In this document: piece after piece, positions 43,500 to 51,103 of the stretch
Layout of the letters: the number at the start of each line of letters is the position of its first letter
Numbering within the stretch: position 1 is the stretch's first letter
Assembly: GCA_902493375.1 (NCBI GenBank)
Contig: CABUPH010000006.1
Span: 1-64,000, forward strand
Length of the DNA: 64,000 nucleotides
Direction: 5' to 3'
Origin: an uncultured Collinsella sp.
GTDB taxonomy: Bacteria; Actinomycetota; Coriobacteriia; Coriobacteriales; Coriobacteriaceae
Notes under the pieces: model-generated
The model's input: the letters and a program-made list of their open reading frames with translations, nothing else
Database searches by the model: none
Told to the model about the DNA's origin: nothing
Made by a program: the position numbers and the translations under genes

Positions 43500-44696
43500 A
43501 TGTCGAATAGGAAAGATAACAAGGGTCGAGTTCTCCATCGCGGAGAAGGCCAGCGCCCAGACGGTCGTTACTCGTTCAAATACACCAATTGGATGGGAAA
43601 AACCTGCTTTGTCTATTCGTGGACTTTGACAATTCACGACCAAACGCCGCACGGCAAAAAGAGAGACCTCTGCTTAAGACAAAAAGAGCAGCAGGTTCAA
43701 AAAGACCTCTTCGACCACATTGCACCTGAGAACATGAACGTCATGACTCTGGTTGAGAACTATCTTGCGACCAAGGTTGCGGTACGAAAGACAACCGTTA
43801 GCGCCTATAAAACCGTCACCAATTACCTGAAAACAGACAGCTTCAGCAAAGCCAAAATATCAAACATTACGGTGTTGGACGCAAAGAAATGGCTTATCCA
43901 CCTTCAGCAAGATGTTGGAAAGGGCTATAGCAGCGTCTGTAGCATCCGAGGCGTACTCAGGCCAGCCTTTCAACTGGCCGAAGAATGCGGAATTATAAGA
44001 CGCAACCCTTTTAACTTCGAACTTATCAATGTTCTGGTCAACGATACGGTATCCAGAGAATCGTTAAGCGTTAGACAAGAACGGCTATTCCTTGAGTTCA
44101 TGCGCTCGGATCATCACTTTTCGCGCTACTTTGAGACTTACTTCATCTTGTTGAACACTGGACTCAGAATTTCTGAATACTGCGGCCTGACCCTTGATGA
44201 CATTGACTTCGAAAATCACTGCATATGCGTTCAAAAGCAACTCCATCGTGCGAGAGATATGCAGTATTACGTTGAAGAACCCAAGACGAAATCTGGTATG
44301 AGGTATATCCCTATGACCGCTTCTGTCGAAAAGGCCTTCCACAGTCTCATCGGACAGAGGACGCAGCCAAAAGAAGAGCCTGTTATTGATGGGGTAAGGG
44401 GCTTCATCTGCCTAGACAAGAATGAGATGCCATGCGTTGCCCTGCATTGGGAGCATAGGCTCAAACGCGCCATCATTAAGCATAACCGCATCTATAAGGA
44501 AGAACTGCCCCATATAACTCCGCACCAGCTCAGGCACACTTTCTGTAGCCGAATGGCACGCGCTGGCATGAGTCCAGCAAAGCTCAGATACATTATGGGG
44601 CACTCAGATATCAACACCACCTACAACGTTTACACCCATCTTGGGCTTGAAGATATTCAAGACGAGATGCTTGCTATTGAACAAAACAGCAGGTAA
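43500..44696 (+). CDS. int: Tyrosine site-specific integrase (Tn916 type)
   Basis: 398 residues. N-terminal arm-binding domain (RVLHRGEGQRPDGRYSFKY), core-binding domain, and catalytic domain with Arg223 (NTGLRISEYCG), Lys264, His342-x-x-Arg345 (HQLRHTF), His368 (MGHSD) and the nucleophile Tyr378 (NVYTHL). It lies next to the right attachment site, as expected for the enzyme that inserted the element. The arm domain suggests it binds the TACTAC repeats near both ends. Confidence 0.93.
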   Translation: MSNRKDNKGRVLHRGEGQRPDGRYSFKYTNWMGKTCFVYSWTLTIHDQTPHGKKRDLCLRQKEQQVQKDLFDHIAPENMNVMTLVENYLATKVAVRKTTVSAYKTVTNYLKTDSFSKAKISNITVLDAKKWLIHLQQDVGKGYSSVCSIRGVLRPAFQLAEECGIIRRNPFNFELINVLVNDTVSRESLSVRQERLFLEFMRSDHHFSRYFETYFILLNTGLRISEYCGLTLDDIDFENHCICVQKQLHRARDMQYYVEEPKTKSGMRYIPMTASVEKAFHSLIGQRTQPKEEPVIDGVRGFICLDKNEMPCVALHWEHRLKRAIIKHNRIYKEELPHITPHQLRHTFCSRMARAGMSPAKLRYIMGHSDINTTYNVYTHLGLEDIQDEMLAIEQNSR

Positions 44697-44700
44697 ACAT

Positions 44701-44739
44701 TGGTAGTAAAAATTTGAGCCGTACTACGTTTTTACTACT
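44701..44739. repeat. Integrase arm-type repeats, right
   Basis: TGGTAGTAAAAATTT (inverted) and TACTACGTTTTTACTACT (direct) side by side; the direct copy matches 35847-35864 with one change. Confidence 0.6.
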
Positions 44740-44935
44740 TTTGCTGTTACTTTTGACTGATTTCCGACCTTAATAAAGTGGATTTCCTTCCCTATATTGG
44801 AAACTAATTTTTAGAGCCATTCAACTCGTTGAATGCAGCAGAAGTGTTGGGGATAAAGGTCTTATCTTGTTATTATCGCAGGTAGAAATAACTATTTGAC
44901 CCTGCCCCTTCGTCACATCACATTGGGGTTGCGGC

Positions 44936-45020
44936 TGCGATACTCGAGCTTGATGATGGCGATCGAAAGGAAACCGCATATGCAACGCGTGCTGTTTATC
45001 TGCCACGGCAACATCTGCCG
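44936..45020 (+). other. Right attachment site (attR)
   Basis: 85-bp partner of 35708-35792. It supplies the RBS (GAAAGGA), start codon and first codons of the intact phosphatase gene. Confidence 0.9.
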
Positions 45021-45426
45021 CTCGACGATGGCTGAGTCGGTGTTTACCGAGCTGGTGCGCCGCGCTGGACGCGAGGGCGAGTTTGTCATCGATTCCGCGG
45101 CGACCTCAACTGAGGAGATCGGCAACCCGCCGCACCACGGTACCGTTGCCAAGCTGCGTGAAGTCGGGATTCCCATCGTTGCGCACCGTGCCCGCCAGGT
45201 GCGTCGCGCGGAGTATGGCGACTGGGACCACATTGTCTATATGGACGACGAGAACGCCCGCGGCCTGCGTCGCATCTTTAGCGACGACCCCGACGGCAAG
45301 ATTACGCGCTTACTCGATTGGACCGAGCGCCCCAGCGACGTGGCCGACCCCTGGTACACCGGCAATTTCGATGCCACGTACCGCGACGTACTTGCCGGTT
45401 GCACCGCTATGCTTGAGCAGCTGTAG
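44980..45426 (+). CDS. Low-molecular-weight protein tyrosine phosphatase
   Basis: Cytosolic phosphatase. The N-terminal P-loop CHGNICRS (Cys8, Arg14, Ser15) and the acid segment DPWYTGNFDATY are intact. 148 residues, normal length. Its first 14 codons lie in the attachment site of the element, so the present 5' end and upstream DNA are probably element-derived, which leaves the protein unchanged but may give a new promoter. A hairpin (GAGCGTGG / CCACGCTC, about 45471-45498) follows the gene. Confidence 0.92.
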   Translation: MQRVLFICHGNICRSTMAESVFTELVRRAGREGEFVIDSAATSTEEIGNPPHHGTVAKLREVGIPIVAHRARQVRRAEYGDWDHIVYMDDENARGLRRIFSDDPDGKITRLLDWTERPSDVADPWYTGNFDATYRDVLAGCTAMLEQL

Positions 45427-45500
45427 GCGCTCGGGCGGCGCGGACACACGGGCCACGCCATCGGCATAAAACGAGCGTGGGAGAAAATCCACGCTCATGA

Positions 45501-45531
45501 ATGTGACAAAGGGACTGCCCCTTTGTCACAT
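45501..45531. repeat. GACAAAGGG-type palindrome
   Basis: TGTGACAAAGGGACTG...CCCTTTGTCACA between the convergent phosphatase and ATPase genes. One of six copies (21701, 33331, 34380, 45501, 47048, 57916). Confidence 0.75.
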
Positions 45532-45543
45532 CCGGGACTGGCC

Positions 45544-46905
45544 CTAGACCGGCTTGACCTCCAACTTTATCCCCTCGGCGCAGGAGTCGCCCAAAACATC
45601 CGAAAGGGCCCAGGTCGCATATAGCGGCAAATAGAGAACCGCTCCGTTGCGCTCAACGTTGCCTCTCGAGAAAACAATCCCGAGCCTTACGCCATATTCA
45701 GCCGTATCAAGCACATGACCGAGCGCAGCGTGCGCGTGGTAATAGGAGCCCGATTTAACCTCGATCGGAACAGCCGTCCCATCCGGTCCATCGACCACAA
45801 AGTCCACTTCACCGCGCTTTTTTGTCTGATAGTAGTAAAGCTGGCGATTTTGGGCAGCCAGCTGCTGGGCCACCACGTTTTCGTAAATGCCGCCCAGATT
45901 GGGCTCTTTGCTATCAAGATACGCCGCTTGGGCGACCCCAACGGGGTAGCGCGCCATCAACATGCCCACATCCGATTGATATAGCTTGAACTGCGATGGC
46001 CGTGCCGTCTTGAGCAGGGGCGATTTTGGCTCGGTTACGATATCGGCTTTGAGAGCAACGCCGGCGTCGACAAGCCATACAAAATCTCGCTGATACTTCT
46101 CGTAGTGAGCCTTGGGGTCAATGGAATTGAGCACGAAGCGCTTGTTTTCGCCCTCGAGCATAATAGGGAGCTGATCGTAGATGCTCTGTACCTGAAGGGC
46201 TCGCCCGCTTGCATACTTGGAGATATCCCGCCGGTACTGTTCGTTGAGCTCTGACTGTAGCTGACGAACAGAGGCAAGGTCGCCCTGCGTGTCAAGGAAA
46301 CGCTGCACGACCTCCGGCATTCCGCCGACAACGGTATAGGTCCTGAAGTTTGCCATCATCGCGTCATGAATGTAATCAGGAACGGGCCTCTCGCTGATAC
46401 ACGCGTCACGTATCGTTTGGCGAGCCCCCTCGCTCACCCCGATTGCCCAGCAAAACTCCTCAAAATCGAGCGGGAACATCCTAAGCTCGTGAACATACCC
46501 CACGGGATAGGACCTGACGCCCTTGAACTGAGTCCCGAGCATTGACCCCGAAAACGCCCAACGGCACCTCCCGTCCTCAACAAGGAACTTTGCCATCGTC
46601 ATGATGTCGGGGGCCTCTTGGACCTCATCGATAAACACGAGCGTTTTGCCTGGCGCAATCGACTTTCCCGAAAGAAGCGTCACCCTGCTGATGAAATCAT
46701 CGGCATCCCGCGCCTCAAGAAGAGCATCTTTTGCCTGGCGGTTTTCCATGAGGTTAAGCTCGATGTAGGTTGCATGGTTGGCTTTGCCAAATGCGCGAAT
46801 CGAATAGCTTTTGCCAATCTGGCGAGAACCCGTAATGAACAAGGCCTTTTGCTCGGAAGACTTCAGCCAACGCTCCAGCTCTGCCGCTATTTTTCTACGC
46901 AGCAT
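45544..46905 (-). CDS. AAA-type ATPase with DUF4143 C-terminal domain
   Basis: 453 residues. N-terminal P-loop ATPase: Walker A GSRQIGKS, Walker B TLVFIDEVQ. The C-terminal DUF4143 part has a PD-(D/E)XK-like nuclease core seen in GEVDFVVDG...PIEVKSG. Such proteins are common in gut bacteria and their role is unknown (defence or DNA transactions have been proposed). Start 46905 follows GGGGAGAG. Three direct repeats lie upstream and may be an operator. Confidence 0.88.
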   Translation of the reverse strand: MLRRKIAAELERWLKSSEQKALFITGSRQIGKSYSIRAFGKANHATYIELNLMENRQAKDALLEARDADDFISRVTLLSGKSIAPGKTLVFIDEVQEAPDIMTMAKFLVEDGRCRWAFSGSMLGTQFKGVRSYPVGYVHELRMFPLDFEEFCWAIGVSEGARQTIRDACISERPVPDYIHDAMMANFRTYTVVGGMPEVVQRFLDTQGDLASVRQLQSELNEQYRRDISKYASGRALQVQSIYDQLPIMLEGENKRFVLNSIDPKAHYEKYQRDFVWLVDAGVALKADIVTEPKSPLLKTARPSQFKLYQSDVGMLMARYPVGVAQAAYLDSKEPNLGGIYENVVAQQLAAQNRQLYYYQTKKRGEVDFVVDGPDGTAVPIEVKSGSYYHAHAALGHVLDTAEYGVRLGIVFSRGNVERNGAVLYLPLYATWALSDVLGDSCAEGIKLEVKPV

Positions 46906-46926
46906 AGGCTCTCCCCTCGGTGTCAT

Positions 46927-47007
46927 CGAATGAAATGCAAAGTTTTATATGGTTGATTATCGATGAAACGCAGAATTTTTAGAACCTAAAATCGAATGAA
47001 ATGCAGA
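46927..47007. repeat. Three direct repeats upstream of the DUF4143 ATPase
   Basis: CGAATGAAATGCA (46927-46939), CGATGAAACGCAGA (46961-46974), CGAATGAAATGCAGA (46993-47007), 32-34 bases apart. Placement just before the ATPase gene suggests an autoregulatory operator. Confidence 0.6.
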
Positions 47008-47047
47008 GATTTGAGATTATAAGTAAAAGAAGGGGCACCACCGGCGA

Positions 47048-47079
47048 ATGTGGCAAAGGGGCTGTCCCTTTGTCACATT
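47048..47079. repeat. GACAAAGGG-type palindrome
   Basis: ATGTGGCAAAGGGGCTG...CCCTTTGTCACATT, directly after the TIGR04076-like gene's stop codon. Confidence 0.75.
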
Positions 47080-47087
47080 GCGCTCGA

Positions 47088-47417
47088 CTACTCGTCAACG
47101 ATCTCGGCAAGCCAGACGTTCAGTGTATCGACTTCGGGGCAACAGAACTTTGCCGTGCCGGGCTCGTTGCCAGGCACGGTTCCGCCATAGCGCAGGATAT
47201 CGATATAGGGAAAGCCCACATGGCAGGCCATGGCGCACATCTTGCCGCGGTCTCGGTCGAAGTCAAAAACGTCGCCCGGCTTGTGACCATGGTGGCAGCG
47301 GCACGCACCCAGCTGGTCCACGCAGCTCACGCGGATACGCGGACGCTTGCCACGCGGCGCGCCGAGCGGCTTGTTCTCGCCCGCAGGCTTGATGCCGCCC
47401 TCGCCAGCATTACTCAT
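47088..47417 (-). CDS. TIGR04076-like small Cys-rich protein
   Basis: 109 residues. The pattern RIRVSCVDQ...ACRCHHGHKPGDVFDFDRDRGKMCAMACHVGFPYIDILRYGG ends with CCPEVDTLNVWLAEI (all quoted in part) and fits the small Cys-rich TIGR04076 family, whose role is not known. Start 47417 overlaps the end of the pyridoxal-kinase gene by 8 bases, so the two are translationally coupled. Confidence 0.65.
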   Translation of the reverse strand: MSNAGEGGIKPAGENKPLGAPRGKRPRIRVSCVDQLGACRCHHGHKPGDVFDFDRDRGKMCAMACHVGFPYIDILRYGGTVPGNEPGTAKFCCPEVDTLNVWLAEIVDE

Positions 47418-48234
47418 GGTCAACCACATCCAGGCAGGCCTCGATGGGAAGGCCAGCCGACTTGTCCTCTTGGTCGGCATTGCGCTCGATAAGCTCAGCC
47501 ACCACACGCATGGCATCGGCCGTCGCGCGCTGCAGACTCCAACCGGCCATCACGCGGCCGACGAGCACCGCCGAAAACGTGTCGCCCGTGCCCGGGAAAT
47601 AGACCGGAATGAGCTCAAAGGGAATCGTAAAGTACTCCCCCGCCACATGGTCGTAACCGATAACCGCATTCGTGCCATTGACTACGGCGCTCGTAATGAC
47701 CACAGATTTGGCACCCAGCTCGCGCACGGCGTCCACAAGGTCGCGGGCCTCATCGGGCGTAATTTGCTCGGCGATAGGCCTATCGGCAAGCAGGCACGCC
47801 TCGGTATAGTTGGGTACCGCGTAGTCTGCGCACTCCAGCAGGTGCCGCATAAGGCCAATCGTGGACTCGGGCACGCCGGCGTAGAGCTTACCGCTGTCGC
47901 CCATGATGGGGTCGACGAACACCTTGGTGCCCTTTTGCGCACGGCGGTGGCAAAAGTCCGAGATGATGCGCGTCTCTTCCTCGGTCACGATAAAGCCGGT
48001 CGAGATGGCGTCGAACTCAAAGCCGAGCTCCTCCCAGATAGCGAGGCTTTGACGCACGTACTCGGTGGTGTCGTGGATGTAGAACTTGGGGTAGTTGAGC
48101 GTGTCGGAAACGAGCGCCGTCGGCAGGTTATGGATACGGTAACCCATGTGCGACAGCACCGGCAGCATGGCGGAAAGCGCGACCTTGCCGTAGCCGCACA
48201 TATCGTTAATCAGCAGCAGCTGAGTATTCTTCAT
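47410..48234 (-). CDS. pdxY: Pyridoxal/pyridoxamine kinase
   Basis: Ribokinase-superfamily kinase salvaging vitamin B6. N-terminal DMCGYGKVALSAMLPVL, anion hole PIMGDSGKLY, and the C-terminal PGTGDTFSAVLVG with the catalytic Asp are visible. 274 residues, as in PdxY/PdxK. Start 48234 has a Shine-Dalgarno (GGGGGAC). PdxY versus PdxK cannot be told apart from sequence alone. It is followed by the TIGR04076-like gene in the same transcript. Confidence 0.85.
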   Translation of the reverse strand: MKNTQLLLINDMCGYGKVALSAMLPVLSHMGYRIHNLPTALVSDTLNYPKFYIHDTTEYVRQSLAIWEELGFEFDAISTGFIVTEEETRIISDFCHRRAQKGTKVFVDPIMGDSGKLYAGVPESTIGLMRHLLECADYAVPNYTEACLLADRPIAEQITPDEARDLVDAVRELGAKSVVITSAVVNGTNAVIGYDHVAGEYFTIPFELIPVYFPGTGDTFSAVLVGRVMAGWSLQRATADAMRVVAELIERNADQEDKSAGLPIEACLDVVDHE

Positions 48235-48383
48235 GAGAGTCCCCCTTGGGTCGGGCGCGGCGCAACGGCGCCACAGTGCAACTAAGTGTAGCGCAGGGGA
48301 CGTTGCGAGCGGAGTCGAGCGGCACGAAGGGCAAATTGTTGCGGAAAGGTTTCGGAAATGGGAGGCAAATCGCAAAGAGGAAG

Positions 48384-48442
48384 TTAGCCGTTGGGGACGT
48401 TCTTAAATGACTAGTCAAACAAGAACGTCCCCAACGGCTAAC
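48384..48442. repeat. CTAGT-centred palindrome, copy 1
   Basis: TTAGCCGTTGGGGACG... and its complement around the centre TGACTAGTCA form a near-perfect 59-bp palindrome. A diverged copy lies at 21645-21702. Confidence 0.8.
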
Positions 48443-48524
48443 CCAACGATTATCAGCACAAGGAGTGTCCCCAAGTGCCGGCACATAAGGAACGTCCCCA
48501 AGCGCCAAAACGACTGGCCGGGCA

Positions 48525-48691
48525 ACGCCGATGTTTTGGCGAAGTCAGCGAAAACCCACCAGAGCGAGCAAGGTGCCTTGAAACGAGGCGGCATTGACCT
48601 TCTGGTCATGCCGCCGAAGTTGAAAGGCAGATTGCCGCTTAGGAGCGTTTGCAGCGTCGAGCGGTTACGGCGTTTGGCAAAACGCCGTAAC
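48525..48691. repeat. Structured terminator-bearing repeat, copy 4
   Basis: Inner hairpin GGCGGCAT...ATGCCGCC (48587-48615) and distal hairpin GTTACGGCGTTT / AAACGCCGTAAC (48664-48691). Unlike the other copies it does not touch a stop codon, but lies between the divergent pdxY and MarR genes; a gene may have been lost here. Confidence 0.8.
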
Positions 48692-48708
48692 TTAATAAGT
48701 TTGGTACC

Positions 48709-48769
48709 TTGACATTGATTTCTCACGCTCCTAAATTGGTTAGGCACAAAACAATTCCACTACCTAACT
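48709..48769 (+). promoter_or_regulatory. Promoter and likely operator of the MarR/ABC operon
   Basis: TTGACA (48709-48714) and TAAATT (48732-48737), 17 bases apart, immediately followed by an inverted repeat GGTTAGG (48738-48744) / CCTAACT (48763-48769) that would cover the transcription start. It suits autorepression by the downstream MarR protein. Confidence 0.6.
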
Positions 48770-48792
48770 AAAGAGAGGAGCGAAGCTTAGAT

Positions 48793-49296
48793 ATGTGTGT
48801 TGAACCACTCGTCCTTCCGCATGAGCCCGGCGGTGACCCGTCGCAACCGGTAGACATACCCGAAGCGGTCAGCGCTGAAGACAAACTCGCCAAGCGCATC
48901 CTGAGCGGCCTGGGCTTTTGCGGCCATTACATGCATTTTCATGGCGGAGGCGTGTCCGGCAAGGCGCCCATTATCTGCCTGCTGGCCAAGCAGCCCGGCG
49001 GCGAGATGTCGCAGCAGGAACTCGGCATGCACTTTGACCTCAAGCCGGGGTCGCTTTCCGAAATCCTGTCCAAGCTCGAGGTCAACGGCCTCATTGAACG
49101 CAGCCGTAACCCCAAGGATCGACGGCAACTCACCATTCGCCTGACCGAAACCGGCCGGGAAAACGCCCGCATCGACCAGGCGGCCCGCATCCGCTTTAGA
49201 AAACAGGCCTTTAGCGCACTCACCCATGACGAGCGCGAGGACCTCGCCGAAATGCTCGATAAAATCCGCGTAACCTGGGAGGAACTGGATGATTAA
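48793..49296 (+). CDS. MarR-family transcriptional regulator
   Basis: 167 residues. Winged helix with MSQQELGMHFDLKPGSLSEILSKLEVNGLIER (in part) and the wing DRRQLTIRLTETGR. Its stop codon overlaps the start of the first ABC exporter gene, so it most likely represses that operon in response to a transported compound. The RBS (GAGGAG) is about 12 bases before the ATG, slightly far. Confidence 0.88.
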   Translation: MCVEPLVLPHEPGGDPSQPVDIPEAVSAEDKLAKRILSGLGFCGHYMHFHGGGVSGKAPIICLLAKQPGGEMSQQELGMHFDLKPGSLSEILSKLEVNGLIERSRNPKDRRQLTIRLTETGRENARIDQAARIRFRKQAFSALTHDEREDLAEMLDKIRVTWEELDD

Positions 49297-51103
49297 AACC
49301 CTCATGGGCAGCATCCGCGACTATATGAAAGTCACCGTTGCCACGCCATTGCTCGTGCTTGGCGAGGTGCTCTGCGAGATGCTGATTCCATTTATCACCG
49401 CCAACCTGATCGACGCCATCAAAGACGGCGCCACCGTAGCCGAGATGCTTCCCACCGCAGGCTTTTTGGTGCTCATCGCGCTAACATCCCTTGCTTTTGG
49501 CGCCGCTGCCGGCGTCACCTGCAGCCATGCGAGTTGCGGCTTCGCCAAGAACCTGCGTCACGACCTGTTCTACAAGATCCAGACGTTCAGCTTTGCCAAC
49601 ATCGATGAGTTCTCGAGCTCCTCGCTCGTCACGCGCCTGACCACCGACATCAACAACGTGCAGCAGGCCTTTATGATGATCATCCGTATCGCCGTGCGCG
49701 CGCCGCTGGTATTGATCTTCGCCTTTACCATGGCGTTTATCATGGGCGGCAGCGTCGCCATGGTCTACCTGGTCATCATTCCGCTGCTGGGCTTTGGACT
49801 GTTCTTTATCATCTTTAAGGTGCGCCCCATCTTCTCGCGCGTGTTCCATAAGTACGACGCCCTTAACGAGTCCGTCGAGGAAAACGTCACCGGCATGCGC
49901 GTGGTCAAGAGCTATGTGCGCGAAGACTTTGAGAAGGAGAAGTTCGCGACCGCCGCACGCGACGTCCAGATGGACTTCACCCGCGCCGAGAAGCTGCTGG
50001 CCTTTAACAACCCCATGATGAACATCTGCGTCAACGGCGCGTTTGTCGTCATCATCTACCTGGGCTCCAAGCTCATCATCACGAGCCAGGGCACGCTGTT
50101 CGACGTGGGCCAGCTCTCCTCGATCTTTACCTATGGTTTCCAGGTCCTCATGAGCCTGATGCAGCTGTCGATGATCTTTGTCATGGTGACCATGGCCGAC
50201 GAATCGGCGCACCGCATTACCGAGGTGTTGGCCGCCGAGCCCACGATCGCCGATCCCGCCGAGCCCGTGCTCGAGGTCGCCGACGGTTCCATCGACTTTG
50301 ACCACGTGAGCTTTAAGTATTCCGCGCATGCGAAGCGCCAGGCGCTCGACGATATCGACCTGCACATTAAGAGCGGCGAGACCATCGGCATCATCGGCGG
50401 CACTGGCTCGGCCAAGTCCACGCTCGTAAACCTCATCGCCCGCCTGTACGACGCCACCGAGGGCACCGTGCGCGTGGGCGGCACGGACGTGCGCGACTAC
50501 GACCTGGACGCACTGCGCCACCAGGTCGCCATGGTGCTGCAGAAAAATGTGCTGTTTAGCGGCACCATTGCCGAGAACCTGCGCTGGGGCGATCCGAATG
50601 CCACCGACGAAGAGGTCCGCGAGGCCGCGCACCTGGCCTGCGCCGACGAGTTTGTCGATGGCTTCCCCAAGGGCTACGACACCTGGATCGAGCAGGGCGG
50701 CTCCAATGTTTCCGGCGGTCAGAAGCAGCGCCTGTGCATTGCGCGTGCCCTGCTGCGTCGCCCCAAGATCTTGATCCTGGACGACTCCACCAGCGCCGTC
50801 GACACCAAGACCGACGCCAAGATCCGCGCAGGGCTGGCAAGTTATCTGCCCAACACGACCAAGCTCATCATCGCCCAGCGTATTAGCTCCGTGCAGGATG
50901 CCGATCGTATCATCGTCATGGAGGGTGGCCGCATCGCGCAAATCGGCAACCATGACGAGCTACTCAAGACGAGCGAGATCTATCGCGAGACCTTTAACTC
51001 GCAAAACAAGATGAGTGCCGAGGGCGAAGGGGCCGTCGAGGCCGACACCGAGGCATCCGCAACGCAAGCTCAGACCCAGGAAGGAGGCGAGGCACATGAG
51101 TAA
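49289..51103 (+). CDS. ABC exporter, degenerate-site half
   Basis: 604 residues: six-TM exporter domain then nucleotide-binding domain. Walker A GGTGSAKST (with Ala for the usual Gly), signature NVSGGQKQRLCIARALL, and Walker B ILDDSTSAVD, where Asp replaces the catalytic Glu. That pattern marks the inactive site of heterodimeric exporters of the LmrCD/BmrCD kind. The switch His is Gln here (IIAQRISS), another sign of a degenerate site. Overlaps the MarR stop and the next ABC gene. Confidence 0.92.
   Translation: MIKTLMGSIRDYMKVTVATPLLVLGEVLCEMLIPFITANLIDAIKDGATVAEMLPTAGFLVLIALTSLAFGAAAGVTCSHASCGFAKNLRHDLFYKIQTFSFANIDEFSSSSLVTRLTTDINNVQQAFMMIIRIAVRAPLVLIFAFTMAFIMGGSVAMVYLVIIPLLGFGLFFIIFKVRPIFSRVFHKYDALNESVEENVTGMRVVKSYVREDFEKEKFATAARDVQMDFTRAEKLLAFNNPMMNICVNGAFVVIIYLGSKLIITSQGTLFDVGQLSSIFTYGFQVLMSLMQLSMIFVMVTMADESAHRITEVLAAEPTIADPAEPVLEVADGSIDFDHVSFKYSAHAKRQALDDIDLHIKSGETIGIIGGTGSAKSTLVNLIARLYDATEGTVRVGGTDVRDYDLDALRHQVAMVLQKNVLFSGTIAENLRWGDPNATDEEVREAAHLACADEFVDGFPKGYDTWIEQGGSNVSGGQKQRLCIARALLRRPKILILDDSTSAVDTKTDAKIRAGLASYLPNTTKLIIAQRISSVQDADRIIVMEGGRIAQIGNHDELLKTSEIYRETFNSQNKMSAEGEGAVEADTEASATQAQTQEGGEAHE

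Larger units (their letters stand above)
35708..45020. mobile_element. Integrative element in the phosphatase gene (about 9.2 kb)
   Basis: Bounded by the 85-bp att duplication. Contents: left arm sites, structured leader A with a zinc-ribbon gene and an acidic protein gene, an internal att relic, a lipoprotein, a coiled-coil membrane protein, an unknown leftward gene, a serine resolvase, structured leader B with a secreted protein gene, and a Tn916-type integrase next to the right end. Base composition is lower in GC than the flanks. No conjugation or replication gene was recognised, so it is an integrative (possibly mobilisable) element or island rather than a full ICE. Confidence 0.88.

Noticed and set aside
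35793..45020. Complete integrative conjugative element
   Set aside because: No relaxase, coupling protein or type IV secretion genes are visible; only integrase and resolvase functions are supported.
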